In this document: piece after piece, positions 35,217-44,270 of the stretch
Numbering within the stretch: position 1 is the first letter of the stretch
Layout of the letters: each line of letters starts with the position of its first letter
DNA from: Comamonadaceae bacterium
GTDB taxonomy: Bacteria > Pseudomonadota > Gammaproteobacteria > Burkholderiales > Burkholderiaceae_C
Assembly: GCA_947447975.1 (NCBI GenBank)
Contig: CANFLU010000013.1
Span: forward strand, 1-55,130
Length of the DNA stretch: 55,130 bases
Direction of reading: 5' to 3'
The notes under the pieces: generated by a model
The model's database searches: none
Told to the model about the DNA's origin: nothing
What the model saw: the letters and a program-made list of their open reading frames with translations, nothing else
Translations under genes and position numbers: made by a program

Positions 35217-36659
35217 TCACAGCAGACGCGGCTTGTCGCTGCCGGAGACCGCATCCGCGTCCGCGCAACGTTGGTCCGCAATCATTTTGAGCATGGCCAG
35301 CAAACCCAGCGCGGCAATCATTAGGGCTACCACCAGCGCGATCCAAAAGCCCTTCGCCTGCATCGCCACTGCCGGGCGCCAGGGGGCCCAATCGGGCGCG
35401 ACGCCCAGTACATAGCCCAGCGGCAAGGACACCAGCCAAAAGGCCGTGAGGTGCAAGAGCATGGGCGCGCGCGTGACCTTGTAGCCGCGTATGGCGCCGC
35501 TGAGCACTACCTGCGCAGAGTCAGAAAACTGAAACACTGCCGCGAAAAAAAGCAAGGGAATCGCCGCCGCCAGGACTGTTGCGTCTTCGGTATAAAACTG
35601 GGCAATCTGCGCGCCGAATAAGCCGGTGAACAAGGCCGAGGCACTGGCAAACACCATGGCCGTGCCCAAGCCCACCCAGGCGCGGTAGCGGGCGCCCCTG
35701 GGATCGCCCGCGCCCAGCGACTGGCCCACCCGGGTCAACACCGCCACGCTCAGGCTCATGGGCACCATGAACAAGAGCGACGCAAAATTGAGCGCGATCT
35801 GGTGCGCAGCCACTTGCGCGCTGCCAAAGCGCGCCACCAGCAAGGCAATCAAAGCAAAAGCACTGGTCTCGGCAAAAAACGTCAGGCCAATAGGCAGGCC
35901 CAAGCGAAACAAGGTCACTTGCATGGGCCGGTGCGGCCATTCGAAATGGGTAAATGGAAAGGTGGAGCGGTGCGCCGCGCTGCGGCTAATCCAAAGCAAC
36001 ATGCCCAGCAGGTTGAACCACACTGACACCAAGGTGGCCCAAGCGCAACCCAGGCCGCCCCTAGGCGCAAAGCCGAGGTGGCCGAACACCAATATCCAAC
36101 TGAGCAGCACGTTAAGCGCCAGGGCCAGCAGCGCCACCACCATCATGGGTTTGGTCTGGTTGATGCTGGCGCTGTAGCCGTAAAGCACGCGGTAGGCCGC
36201 AAAAGCGGGTAGTCCAAAACTGGTAACGAGCACAAAGTCCTGCGCCACAGCGCGGGTGTGCGCTTCCAGCGTCATCCACGCAAAAATCAGTTGGGTGGAT
36301 TGCAAGATCGCAGTGGCCATCAGCCCCAGCAAGAGGCTTTTCCAGAGCGCCTGGCGCACCACATGCGGTACCTGCGCCAAGTTCTGCGCACCCACATGGT
36401 GGGCTACGGTGGGGTTGACCGACATCAACAGGCCGATCAAGGTGATGATGACGATATTCCACAAGGAGACGCCCAGGGACACCCCGGCCAGGTCCTGCGC
36501 CGATACATGGCCCGACATCGCCACTGCGGCCACCGACATACCGATGTTGGCCAACTGACCCACCAGAATCGGCCAAGCCAAAGTCCACAGCGCACGCACT
36601 TCGTCGCGCAAAACGGGTTGGGAAGAGGGAACTGCCGGTACGGCCGATGGGGGATGCAT
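35217..36659 (-). CDS. MATE family multidrug efflux transporter
   Basis: A 480-aa inner-membrane cation/drug antiporter of the MATE (NorM) family with about 12 transmembrane segments after a ~25-residue polar leader. Family patterns: [14 protein letters not shown] at the first helix, an even two-fold repeat of six helices, and [25 protein letters not shown] at the start of the second half. ATG at 36659; 17 nt after the mutL stop. Substrate unknown. Confidence 0.93.
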   Translation of the reverse strand: MHPPSAVPAVPSSQPVLRDEVRALWTLAWPILVGQLANIGMSVAAVAMSGHVSAQDLAGVSLGVSLWNIVIITLIGLLMSVNPTVAHHVGAQNLAQVPHVVRQALWKSLLLGLMATAILQSTQLIFAWMTLEAHTRAVAQDFVLVTSFGLPAFAAYRVLYGYSASINQTKPMMVVALLALALNVLLSWILVFGHLGFAPRGGLGCAWATLVSVWFNLLGMLLWISRSAAHRSTFPFTHFEWPHRPMQVTLFRLGLPIGLTFFAETSAFALIALLVARFGSAQVAAHQIALNFASLLFMVPMSLSVAVLTRVGQSLGAGDPRGARYRAWVGLGTAMVFASASALFTGLFGAQIAQFYTEDATVLAAAIPLLFFAAVFQFSDSAQVVLSGAIRGYKVTRAPMLLHLTAFWLVSLPLGYVLGVAPDWAPWRPAVAMQAKGFWIALVVALMIAALGLLAMLKMIADQRCADADAVSGSDKPRLL

Positions 36660-36676
36660 GGTCGAGGGGATGCGCC

Positions 36677-38791
36677 TTAGCGACCGCGCATAAACCATTT
36701 GTCTAATTCGGCCACGCTGATTTGCCGCCAAGTGGGGCGGCCGTGGTTGCACTGGTCGCTGCGCTCGGTATGTTCCATTTGGCGCAGCAAGGCGTTCATC
36801 TCGTCGATGCTCAGGCGGCGGTTGGCGCGCACTGCGCCGTGGCAGGCCATGGTGGACAAAATTTCATCTTGCGCGCGTGCCAGCACGGTACTGGCATCGT
36901 GCTGCGCCAGCTCGGCCAACACGCTGCGCGCCAAGGCTACGGCGTCGCCCTGGGCCAGCGTGGTAGGCACGGCACGCACCGCTAGCGTGGTGGGCGAGAA
37001 GGCGCTGACCTCCAGGCCTAGCGCCTGCAGCGTGTCGGCATGTGCCTCGGCCGTGGCCGCTTCTTCCGGTGTGGCCGCAAAGGTGGCGGGTATCAGCAAA
37101 GGCTGGCTGGCCATCGCCCTGGTCTGCGCGGCGCTTGCTGGGTCGCTAGTGAATTGTGCTTTGAGGCCTTCGTAGACGATGCGCTCATGCGCGGCGTGCA
37201 TATCGACCACGATCAGGCCTTGAGCGTTTTCTGCCAGTATGTATATGCCTTGCAACTGCGCCAGGGCGCGGCCCAGCGGCCAGTCTGGTGCGTCCGGCAG
37301 AGTATGTGCCGGGTAGGCAGCGTCCCTGTGCGTCGTATCCGCTGCGCTTTGCGCAGTCCATGCCTTGCTGCCGGTACCACGCGCGTCAGGCGAACTTGCA
37401 TTGTCAAATGGCCAACCTGGGTTCCGCCACAAAGCCGCCACATCGCTCACGCGGTGGCCTACGCTTTCCTGCGGCGCAAAGCGCATGCCCTGCTGGCGCA
37501 TGAACAAAGGTGAATTCGGTACTGCCATAGTGCCCGATGCACTGCGGTTTGCCGCCAGGCCGTAGCCGTTTTGGCTGCCATCGGTGAAGCCCGCGTCGGG
37601 CTTGAGCAAGCTGCCCCAAGCGCTTTGGCTCATTGCGTCTGCATCCTGCTGGGCAGCGCGGCCAGCGCGTGGCAAGGCCAGGGCTTCTTCGGCGGCGTGG
37701 CGTACTGCTTGGTGGACTTCGCGGCTGTCCCGAAAGCGCACTTCGATTTTGGTGGGATGCACGTTCACATCCACCCGCGTCGGGTCCATGTCCAGGTAAA
37801 GCGCATACACCGGTTGGCGCTGGCCGTGCAGCACATCTTCGTAGGCACTGCGTGCTGCGTGGCTAAGCACTTTGTCGCGCACAAAGCGGCCGTTCACATA
37901 ACAAAACTGCTGGTCGGCGCGTGCGCGTGCGGCATCGGGTATGCCGACGCGGCCCCACACCCGCATGCTGCGCGCGCCCAAGCCGCTCGGGTCTTGCGGG
38001 CCGGGCGGACTGCGCCAATCGACGGCAATCGATTGCGCTAAAAAATCGCTGCCCAAAACATCGGCCAAACGCCGGTCTAGGGCGGCGCGTTGCGTGTCGC
38101 GCAATAACGCGGTGGTGTCCGCTTCGTCTGCTGACGCATCAGGTGCTTGCAAGCCAAGCGCGTTATCGCTATGCGCACGCCATTGCTCCACCAGCTTGCC
38201 TTCGTGCCAAATCGCATACCCTACGTCAGGCCGCGCCAGTGCGTGGCGGCGCACCGCCTCTATGCAATGGGCCAGTTCGGTGGCATCGGTCTTTAAAAAT
38301 TTGCGCCGCGCGGGGGTGCTGTAAAACAACTCTTTCACTTCCACCGTGGTGCCGGTTTCACGGGCCACCGGGCGCAACTCGCCGCTGCGCCCGTCCAGCA
38401 AAAAGGCTTCTGATTGGCCCAGCGCACGCGACAAGATGGCGCAGTCGGCAATCGCGTTGATGGCGGCCAAAGCCTCGCCCCTAAAGCCCATGGTGGCCAC
38501 GGATTCCAAATCTTGCAAATTGCCGATCTTGCTGGTGGCGTGGCGCTCAAAGGCCAGCGGCAATTCGGCGCGCACTATGCCCATGCCGTCGTCTTCCACC
38601 GCAATCAGGCGCACCCCGCCGGCCAGCAAGCGCACTGTCACTTGGCGTGCGCCAGCGTCCAGCGCGTTATCCACCAACTCGCGCACTACCGAGGCCGGGC
38701 GCTCCACCACTTCGCCGGCCGCAATTTGGCTGATCAAAGTATCGGGTAGGGGCCGTATGGGCTTGCGGGGGCTAGGGTTGGGGGCGTGCAC
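36677..38791 (-). CDS. mutL: DNA mismatch repair protein MutL
   Basis: A 704-aa GHKL ATPase. N-terminal motifs: LISQIAAGEVVERPASVV, VDNALDAGA, DDGMGI and GFRGEALAAI. The linker (~390-510) is poorly conserved. The C terminus carries the endonuclease-type motifs DMHAAHERIVYE (family DQHA, with Gln replaced by Met), ACHGAVRANR and CNHGRPT, so this MutL probably nicks DNA itself, in line with absence of MutH in most non-enteric bacteria. Start is GTG at 38791. First gene of a mutL-MATE-miaA-ABC row, divergent from dedA. Confidence 0.95.
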   Translation of the reverse strand: MHAPNPSPRKPIRPLPDTLISQIAAGEVVERPASVVRELVDNALDAGARQVTVRLLAGGVRLIAVEDDGMGIVRAELPLAFERHATSKIGNLQDLESVATMGFRGEALAAINAIADCAILSRALGQSEAFLLDGRSGELRPVARETGTTVEVKELFYSTPARRKFLKTDATELAHCIEAVRRHALARPDVGYAIWHEGKLVEQWRAHSDNALGLQAPDASADEADTTALLRDTQRAALDRRLADVLGSDFLAQSIAVDWRSPPGPQDPSGLGARSMRVWGRVGIPDAARARADQQFCYVNGRFVRDKVLSHAARSAYEDVLHGQRQPVYALYLDMDPTRVDVNVHPTKIEVRFRDSREVHQAVRHAAEEALALPRAGRAAQQDADAMSQSAWGSLLKPDAGFTDGSQNGYGLAANRSASGTMAVPNSPLFMRQQGMRFAPQESVGHRVSDVAALWRNPGWPFDNASSPDARGTGSKAWTAQSAADTTHRDAAYPAHTLPDAPDWPLGRALAQLQGIYILAENAQGLIVVDMHAAHERIVYEGLKAQFTSDPASAAQTRAMASQPLLIPATFAATPEEAATAEAHADTLQALGLEVSAFSPTTLAVRAVPTTLAQGDAVALARSVLAELAQHDASTVLARAQDEILSTMACHGAVRANRRLSIDEMNALLRQMEHTERSDQCNHGRPTWRQISVAELDKWFMRGR

Positions 38792-38832
38792 GCCGGGATT
38801 GTAGGTTGGGGGGTGGCGGCGATAATGCGCGC

Positions 38833-39489
38833 ATGGAACTCGCCGCCACCTTGCTTGACTTTGTATTGCACGTTGACCGCTATCTGGAAATGTTTGTCAG
38901 CAATTACGGCCTGTGGGTCTATGCGCTGCTGTTTCTGATCATCTTTGTGGAAACTGGCCTGGTCATCATGCCTTTTTTGCCTGGTGATTCGCTGCTGTTT
39001 GTGGTGGGTGCGATGTGTGGCGTAGGCTTGATGGATTACCAGCTGGTGGTGCCCTTGCTGCTGGTAGCGGCGGTGCTGGGCAACCAGACCAACTACACCA
39101 TAGGGCGCTACTTTGGTGCACGCGTGTTTCAGTGGCAAGACTCGCGCTTTTTTAATAAAGCCGCGTTCGATCAAGCGCATGCGTTTTACGAGCGCTATGG
39201 CGGCATCACACTAGTCGCCGCGCGCTTTATGCCTTTTGTACGCACGTTTGCGCCCTTTGTGGGCGGCGTAGCGCACATGACGCGCGCTAAGTTCACTTTT
39301 TATGACGTGCTGGGCGGTACCCTTTGGGTCGTGGGCATCGTGACCGTGGGCTATTTCTTTGGCAATATTCCCTGGGTCCAACTGCATTTGGACAAAATCA
39401 TCTGGGCCATGATTTTTGTGCCTGGCTTGTTGGTGCTGGTGGGCGCTTGGAGGGCGCGGCGAAGTGCTAGTGCGTCCAAGGCGGAGTAG
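38833..39489 (+). CDS. DedA family membrane protein
   Basis: A 218-aa inner-membrane protein of the DedA (VTT domain) family; some members act as lipid (undecaprenyl phosphate) carriers and are needed for normal membrane potential. Seen motifs: FVETGLVIMPFLPGDSLLF, GNQTNYTIGRYFG, and RFMPFVRTFAPFVGGVAHM, with the conserved Glu and Arg residues. ATG at 38833; an in-frame upstream extension is unlikely. It is divergent from mutL and convergent with the MFS gene. Confidence 0.93.
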   Translation: MELAATLLDFVLHVDRYLEMFVSNYGLWVYALLFLIIFVETGLVIMPFLPGDSLLFVVGAMCGVGLMDYQLVVPLLLVAAVLGNQTNYTIGRYFGARVFQWQDSRFFNKAAFDQAHAFYERYGGITLVAARFMPFVRTFAPFVGGVAHMTRAKFTFYDVLGGTLWVVGIVTVGYFFGNIPWVQLHLDKIIWAMIFVPGLLVLVGAWRARRSASASKAE

Positions 39490-39497
39490 CCAGATTT

Positions 39498-40745
39498 CTA
39501 GTCCCGGGCCAGCGCCAGGTCCACGGTTTGGCGGCTGGCCCACCAGCTGACCAGCATGGCGGCCAACAGGGCTGCCAGGCCGAACCAGTGCAGGTCCAGC
39601 ATGCGGCCCTGGGCGACGAGCCAGCCGCCGCTGGCCGCACCCATTGCCTGGCCGGCATACATGGCCGAGCTGTTCAGCGCAATGGAGGCAGAGGCCAGTG
39701 TCGGCGCAATACCGGCCAGGCGCGCCTGCTGCGCGGAGTTGGACGCAAAGCAGCCCAGACCCCAGGGCAGGATGATGATGGCGGCCAGCAGCACATTGGT
39801 GGCCAGCGGCCAGAGCAGCAGGCTCAGCGCCATGGCGCCCACGCTCCACATCACCGCGCGCGGCGCGCCGCTGCGGTCGATATTGCGAGACATCAGCACG
39901 TTGCCGATAAAGCCAAAGGCGCCAAACCAGGCAAATAAGAGGCTGAGGTCTACAGCGCTGAACTGCAGTTGCTGCTTGAAATAGGGCGCGAAATACGAGA
40001 ACAACACAAACTGCCCCGCCGAAAACAAAACGGTGACCGCCACGCACAACATGAGCGCTGGCGAGCGCAGGGTTTGGCCCCAGGCCGCGCGCGAGAGCCC
40101 GGGCGGGCGCACCCCATCGGGCATGCTGCGCCACACCCAGGCGGCGCTGACCAGGCTAAGGAGCGCTATCGCCCCAAAGGCCACGCGCCAACCCAGCGTG
40201 CCGCCGATCCAGGCCCCCAGGGGCATACCCACCACCGAGGCCACCGACCAGCCCATAAATACAAAAGTAATCGCGCGACCACGTTGCTCGGGCGTCACCA
40301 ATAAATTGATACACGAGGCCGCCTGCGGCGTGAAGATGGCCGGGGCAATCGCCGCCAACACGCGCACGGCCATCAGCGAGCCAAAGTCCGGCATACAGGC
40401 GCTGGCCAGCAAAAACACGCCGTACCACAGCAAGGCCAGCGCCAGCAAGCGGCGCCTATCCCACCCTGCCACCAGCGTCGCGCACAGCGGCGCGCCTAGG
40501 CACATCACCACCGCCGCTGCGGTAATCAATTGCCCCGCCACCGGCACCGACACTTGCAAATTGCTGCTAATGTCATTGAGCGTGCCCGGCACCACCATAA
40601 CGCCCGTGCCGATCACAAAATTGCCAAACAACAGCGGCCACAAGACACGCGGCAGCGGCGCGCTGGCGCTTAGTTCATGCGGCAGCGGGGCGTTGGCGTT
40701 TGGCTCAGCTTGTAGCGGCGCGCTGGTGCTGTGTTCAAGCGGCAT
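39498..40745 (-). CDS. MFS transporter
   Basis: A 415-aa major facilitator with about 12 transmembrane helices. The loop 2-3 signature is GWDRRRLLALA, and the drug-efflux-like first half resembles the arabinose/multidrug exporter branch. The first ~30 residues are an odd low-complexity leader built of near repeats (SAPLQAE, NAPLPHE, SAPLPR). The gene overlaps the 3' end of the cupin gene by 11 nt, so a shared operon FAD oxidase-cupin-MFS is likely. Substrate unknown. Confidence 0.87.
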   Translation of the reverse strand: MPLEHSTSAPLQAEPNANAPLPHELSASAPLPRVLWPLLFGNFVIGTGVMVVPGTLNDISSNLQVSVPVAGQLITAAAVVMCLGAPLCATLVAGWDRRRLLALALLWYGVFLLASACMPDFGSLMAVRVLAAIAPAIFTPQAASCINLLVTPEQRGRAITFVFMGWSVASVVGMPLGAWIGGTLGWRVAFGAIALLSLVSAAWVWRSMPDGVRPPGLSRAAWGQTLRSPALMLCVAVTVLFSAGQFVLFSYFAPYFKQQLQFSAVDLSLLFAWFGAFGFIGNVLMSRNIDRSGAPRAVMWSVGAMALSLLLWPLATNVLLAAIIILPWGLGCFASNSAQQARLAGIAPTLASASIALNSSAMYAGQAMGAASGGWLVAQGRMLDLHWFGLAALLAAMLVSWWASRQTVDLALARD

Positions 40746-41094
40746 CGTGGTGCATCACATAGAGCTTGCGCGTGGTGGCGTGCAGTTCCCACTCGCCACG
40801 CCAGCCCTTGGGCAGCACCAGCACCTCACCGGCGCGCACCTCTTGCGCGCGGCCCTCGGGGCCGTGCAGCGTCACGTGGCCGGACACGATATGGCAGGTC
40901 TCGGACATGGTGTCGCGTACCGCCGTAAAGCGCCCCGGCGTGCATTCCCACACGCCGATTTCCATGAGGCCGTCATTCGATTTGAAAAGTGCCACCGAAG
41001 CCTCGAACTGATTGCCCGTGAGCGTGGTGGGCTTGGGACGGGGTGCGCCCAGGTCTATGGTGGATAGGTGTGCAAAAGTTTGGAAGTGCGTCAT
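40735..41094 (-). CDS. Cupin domain protein
   Basis: A 119-aa single-domain cupin (EutQ-like type). The barrel motifs are recognisable: GVWECTPGRFTAVRD, ETCHIVSGHVTLHGPEG and RAGEVLVLPKGWRGEWE. Only some of the usual metal-binding histidines are present. Cupins of this kind often accompany amine oxidases. It lies 39 nt after the FAD oxidoreductase gene. Confidence 0.86.
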   Translation of the reverse strand: MTHFQTFAHLSTIDLGAPRPKPTTLTGNQFEASVALFKSNDGLMEIGVWECTPGRFTAVRDTMSETCHIVSGHVTLHGPEGRAQEVRAGEVLVLPKGWRGEWELHATTRKLYVMHHDAA

Positions 41095-41133
41095 GCAATG
41101 TCTCTGAGGGAAATAGGCGCCGCCAAGCCAAGG

Positions 41134-42519
41134 CTAGCGGCCGGTGATTTGGTTCGCCATTGTCGCTATGCGTGAGGTGTGGGCCAGGCCACCAAATTCG
41201 CGCCGGTCCGCCCAATGGTAAAGCTGGTACATGGTGTGTATGCATAGCCAGCGAAACGGCTCCGGCTCCCAGGGCCGCACATTGCGGTTCACCCAGGGCA
41301 GGCGGGTTAAATCGGTGTTTTGGCCCAAGAGTAAATCGGCCAGTGTGCGCCCAGCCAGGTTGGAGCTGGACACACCCAGACCCACATAACCGCCAGCCCA
41401 GGCCATGCCGCTGCCGCGGTCCAGGCCCACGCTGGTGCACCAGTCGCGCGGCACACCCAGCACGCCGCACCAGGCATGTTCCAGGCGTATGCCGCGGGTT
41501 TGCGGAAACCAGCGCAGCAACATGGCTTGTAAGCCCTCGATGCTGGCCTGTTGCGTGATGCCGTTCACGTCGGTGGCCGATCCAAAGCGGTAAGGCACCC
41601 CCCGCCCGCCCATGGCAATGCGGCCTTCTCGCGTGCGCTGCGCATAGCCATAGCTGTGCGCAGCGTCACCCAACAGCTCATGCCCGCTCCAGCCTATCTC
41701 GTCCCACAGCGCGGCGGGCAGCGGCTCGGTGATGACCAGCGCGCTGTTCATTGGCATCCATTGGCGTTTGAGGCCTGGCAGCCCAGCGGTAAAGCCCTCG
41801 GTGGCACGCACGATCAAGGGTGCGCGCACCACGCCATGTGCGGTTTGTACGCGGCCTTTTTCTAAACCTATCACTCCGCTTTGCTCGTAGATAGACACGC
41901 CCATGCGCTCCACCACATCGGCCAGGCCACGCACCAGCTTGGCAGGCTGCACCGGTGCCGTTCCGTGGTGCACCAAGCCACCCATCACCTGGGCTACACG
42001 GATGCGCGCGCTTGCTTCGGTCCCGTCAATCAGGCTGACACGCTCTTGCGGCACATCCCACGCGCGGGCCTCGCGGTAGCTGGCTTGCACACGCGTCCAT
42101 TGCGCTGCATTGGTCGCCACTCGCAGCGTGTCGGTGCGCACGATGTCGGCGTCTATGTTTTCGCGCTTAGCCACGGCCAGCACTTCGTCCACCGTGCCGT
42201 GCATCGCGGTCTCCATGGCGATGACGGCAGCGCGGCTGGAGCTGGCAAGATACTTTTCACGCGACCAGCCAAAGCCCCCGCTCAGCCAACCGCCGTTGCG
42301 GCCCGAAGCGCCAAAGCCGCAAAACTCTTTTTCCAAAATCGTGACGCGTAAATCTGGCTGCGCGCGCTTAAGGTAATACGCCGTCCACAAACCGGTATAG
42401 CCACCCCCCACGATGCAGACATCCGCATCCCGGTCGCCGGGCAGCGCCGCGCGGTAAGCCGGCAGGCCACCGATGTCGGCGTACCAGAAGGAGATGTTGC
42501 CGTTGCTGGGGTGGGGCAT
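41134..42519 (-). CDS. FAD-dependent amine/amino-acid oxidoreductase
   Basis: A 461-aa flavoprotein of the DadA/PuuB superfamily. The dinucleotide-binding motif is CIVGGGYTGLWTAYYL (residues ~35-50), followed by LEKEFCGFGASGRNGG, and the C-terminal FAD motif GYVGLGVSSSNLAGR. Similar proteins oxidise gamma-glutamylputrescine or other secondary amines. The neighbouring cupin and transporter support a catabolic operon; the exact substrate is not determined. Confidence 0.88.
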   Translation of the reverse strand: MPHPSNGNISFWYADIGGLPAYRAALPGDRDADVCIVGGGYTGLWTAYYLKRAQPDLRVTILEKEFCGFGASGRNGGWLSGGFGWSREKYLASSSRAAVIAMETAMHGTVDEVLAVAKRENIDADIVRTDTLRVATNAAQWTRVQASYREARAWDVPQERVSLIDGTEASARIRVAQVMGGLVHHGTAPVQPAKLVRGLADVVERMGVSIYEQSGVIGLEKGRVQTAHGVVRAPLIVRATEGFTAGLPGLKRQWMPMNSALVITEPLPAALWDEIGWSGHELLGDAAHSYGYAQRTREGRIAMGGRGVPYRFGSATDVNGITQQASIEGLQAMLLRWFPQTRGIRLEHAWCGVLGVPRDWCTSVGLDRGSGMAWAGGYVGLGVSSSNLAGRTLADLLLGQNTDLTRLPWVNRNVRPWEPEPFRWLCIHTMYQLYHWADRREFGGLAHTSRIATMANQITGR

Positions 42520-42602
42520 GGTGGGTAGCTTACGCTTGAATAATTTTGCCTACCTAGGGTAAACCCCTAAGTTCTTCTCCTTTTATTAGATGATGTATTT
42601 AC

Positions 42603-42621
42603 GATAATAAATATTATTATC
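42603..42621. promoter_or_regulatory. Candidate Fur box upstream of the HlyD remnant
   Basis: A 19-bp perfect-arm inverted repeat GATAATAA-ATA-TTATTATC, matching 15 of 19 positions of the classical Fur consensus (outer GATAAT and ATTATC fully conserved). It ends 15 nt before the start codon of the exporter remnant, in a region of unusually high AT. Function inferred. Confidence 0.5.
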
Positions 42622-42636
42622 AAATAATTAATATCA

Positions 42637-43055
42637 ATGTTATTCCGGCAAGAAGTAGCCGCCGCACAAGCAGCGCAATACCTAGGCAGTGTCCGCTTGC
42701 AGCGGCCTTGGTCTTATGCTGCGGTGACCAGCGTTGCATTGGCGCTGGCCCTGATGCTGGTGGCCTTTGCCACCTGGGGCGAGGTCAACCGCAAAGCGCG
42801 CTTAAGTGGTGTGGTGGTGCCTAGCCAAGGCAGCCTCAACATCAGCGCGCCGCAAGCGGGCGTGGTGATGGACCTACCGGTGCGCGAAGGGCAATGCGTG
42901 AAGGCCTTCGGCGGGTCCTGCCACTGAAAGCAGGCCTGATGGTGGAAGCCGATGTATTGCAAGAGCGCCGCAAGGTAGGGGAATGGGTGCTGGTGCCGGT
43001 GTTGGCTGCTAGGCAGCGCTTGAGAGTTCTAAATGCGCAACTACCGCATTCATGA
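42637..43055 (+). pseudogene. HlyD/CvaA-type secretion adaptor with internal deletion
   Basis: The first ~88 codons code for the N terminus of a bacteriocin-export membrane fusion protein: cytoplasmic start LFRQEVAAAQAAQYLG, one transmembrane helix (~28-48), then SGVVVPSQGSLNISAPQAGVV. From about 42905 the frame is lost; in another frame the extreme C terminus of the same family follows (LPLKAGLMVEADVLQERR...), ending at 43055. Roughly 250-300 central codons are missing. The gene cannot make a working adaptor. No partner ATPase gene is seen. Confidence 0.8.
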
Positions 43056-43101
43056 GCGAAACAAAAGGGATTTTTTCAAACACCATATTTGAGAGTTCTT
43101 T

Positions 43102-43371
43102 ATGCCAAAGTTAATCTTCAAAAAGATACTGAATGAGCCATTTAACCCTGAGGAATTTGATGAACTACCGGTTCTTGGAAAAATAAAGTATTCAATTTAT
43201 CAATTCTCTTTATTTTTTTCTATGACTCTATTAATTGCGGCGGCATTTACGGAAATCGATAGGCGTTATGTCTTTGACATTGCCAAAGGGATGCTTTTAA
43301 TTATTTTCATAAGCCAATATGTTCCCTTGCTTGTCAAAAGATTGCTTGGTAATTTTTTGAAGAAAAAATAA
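43102..43371 (+). CDS. Small two-helix membrane protein, unknown
   Basis: An 89-aa basic protein with a polar N terminus (PKLIFKKILNEPFNPEEF) and two predicted membrane helices (~31-47 and ~62-80), ending in Lys residues. The base composition is far more AT-rich than the surroundings, a sign of foreign origin. GAGAG lies before the ATG. Its place next to a bacteriocin-export remnant would fit an immunity-like protein, but that is speculation; no family is recognised. Confidence 0.55.
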   Translation: MPKLIFKKILNEPFNPEEFDELPVLGKIKYSIYQFSLFFSMTLLIAAAFTEIDRRYVFDIAKGMLLIIFISQYVPLLVKRLLGNFLKKK

Positions 43372-43724
43372 GTTGGTTTTTTTTAGCGATTCGCACTTCG
43401 TTAAAAAATTTGTGTGGGGTGCCATTGGAGGAATTTATCATGCGAGAGTTACGACGATGGACAGCCCTTGGTGTCGCGATGGTCTGAAGGTTCTATGCAG
43501 CGATAGGGATCGTGTGCCGCCTTCGCGCGTTGCTTCTAGCGATAGAGCCATACAGATTTCAGCTATTTGCGATTTCAGCAGGCTATACCGACCAAGTGCG
43601 TTGTGGTGCAGACCGAGTAAGCCACCAAGGGTGAAGGTGCACCTAGGGCAGAAGCACCGGTCAACGCTGAGCCCGCCCTGCCAAATTGGCGTACCTTGTG
43701 GTCGAACGTGGGGGTCTCAGCCGA
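43372..43724. other. Decayed region without a supported gene
   Basis: A T-run shortly after the small membrane gene may serve as terminator. A short stretch in one frame (VWGAIGGIYHA) resembles Gly-rich bacteriocin sequence, and several broken frames follow (for example from the ATG at 43441, which stops after 15 codons). A 192-codon plus-strand frame crosses this region but has Cys/Arg/Pro-rich content and overlaps the better gene on the other strand. I see no intact gene. Confidence 0.4.
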
Positions 43725-44222
43725 TCATTGACCTTCAATCCGGCAAACCCCCGCCTGGCACACGGGGCGCAAGGATGCACTGGGTGCGAGCGAGGGTGTG
43801 CGCTCCATTGCCAAGGTTTGGCCGATACGCAGTTCACAATTGCCAGGTACCCTGGCACAAAGTTGTGCGTCACTCAGTGCGATGGACTTTTGAATTTTGC
43901 GAAAGCTTTTCAAGAATTCATGGGCTATGGGCTCAACGCCAACCTGGCTGACCCGAATGTAACTCAGGGCGCCAACAAAGCCGAAATACAGAACCCCCAG
44001 TTGTTCGATCGGTTGTGCAGCGTGCACTCTTGCCAGTTCGCGAACGCATACGGCGTAAGCCCTGGTGTCGCGGTAAATCTGGGTGAAGCACTTTTCCTGG
44101 GCTTGTACCGCGGCTTCGCGCAGCGCCTTTAGCTGCGCCGAGCTGGGTTCCGGTGCATGGCTTTTTGCGCTGGTAGCGGCCGTCAAAAGCAAAGCCAGGA
44201 AAGTAATTAACACTTTCGGCAT
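43725..44222 (-). CDS. Exported hypothetical protein
   Basis: A 165-aa protein with a clear signal peptide (PKVLITFLALLLTAATSAKSHA; cleavage near residue 20). The mature part has about six cysteines (ECF-like QEKCFTQIY, AVCVREL, QLCARVPGNC, CQAGVC), suggesting disulfides in the periplasm. No family is recognised. The ATG at 44222 is preceded by GGAGGG, which is also the right arm of the upstream gene's terminator hairpin. It follows the nucleotidase gene on the same strand by 48 nt. Confidence 0.6.
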   Translation of the reverse strand: MPKVLITFLALLLTAATSAKSHAPEPSSAQLKALREAAVQAQEKCFTQIYRDTRAYAVCVRELARVHAAQPIEQLGVLYFGFVGALSYIRVSQVGVEPIAHEFLKSFRKIQKSIALSDAQLCARVPGNCELRIGQTLAMERTPSLAPSASLRPVCQAGVCRIEGQ

Positions 44223-44243
44223 AAAAACCCTCCCGAAGGAGGG
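44220..44243 (-). terminator. Terminator of the nucleotidase gene overlapping the next gene's ribosome-binding site
   Basis: On the minus strand CCCTCC-TTCG-GGAGGG followed by TTTTT and then ATG. Six-pair GC-rich stem with a stable UUCG loop and U-tract: a textbook intrinsic terminator placed 27 nt after the nucleotidase stop. The right arm GGAGGG is at the right distance to be the Shine-Dalgarno of the gene starting at 44222. Confidence 0.75.
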
Positions 44244-44270
44244 TGTGAGTTCAAGCACACAAACGGCAGA

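Noticed and set aside
36677..38791. Gln-to-Met change in the MutL endonuclease motif (DMHAAHERIVYE) as a sign of lost activity.
   Set aside because: The metal-binding acidic and histidine residues and the ACHGAVR and CNHGRP motifs are intact; from memory the Met form is frequent in betaproteobacteria, so it is not a defect.
43373..43951. A 192-codon plus-strand open frame after the small membrane gene.
   Set aside because: Its composition is Arg/Cys/Pro-rich, it has no ribosome-binding site, and half of it lies antisense to a gene with a clean signal peptide. It is treated as a chance frame in decayed sequence.
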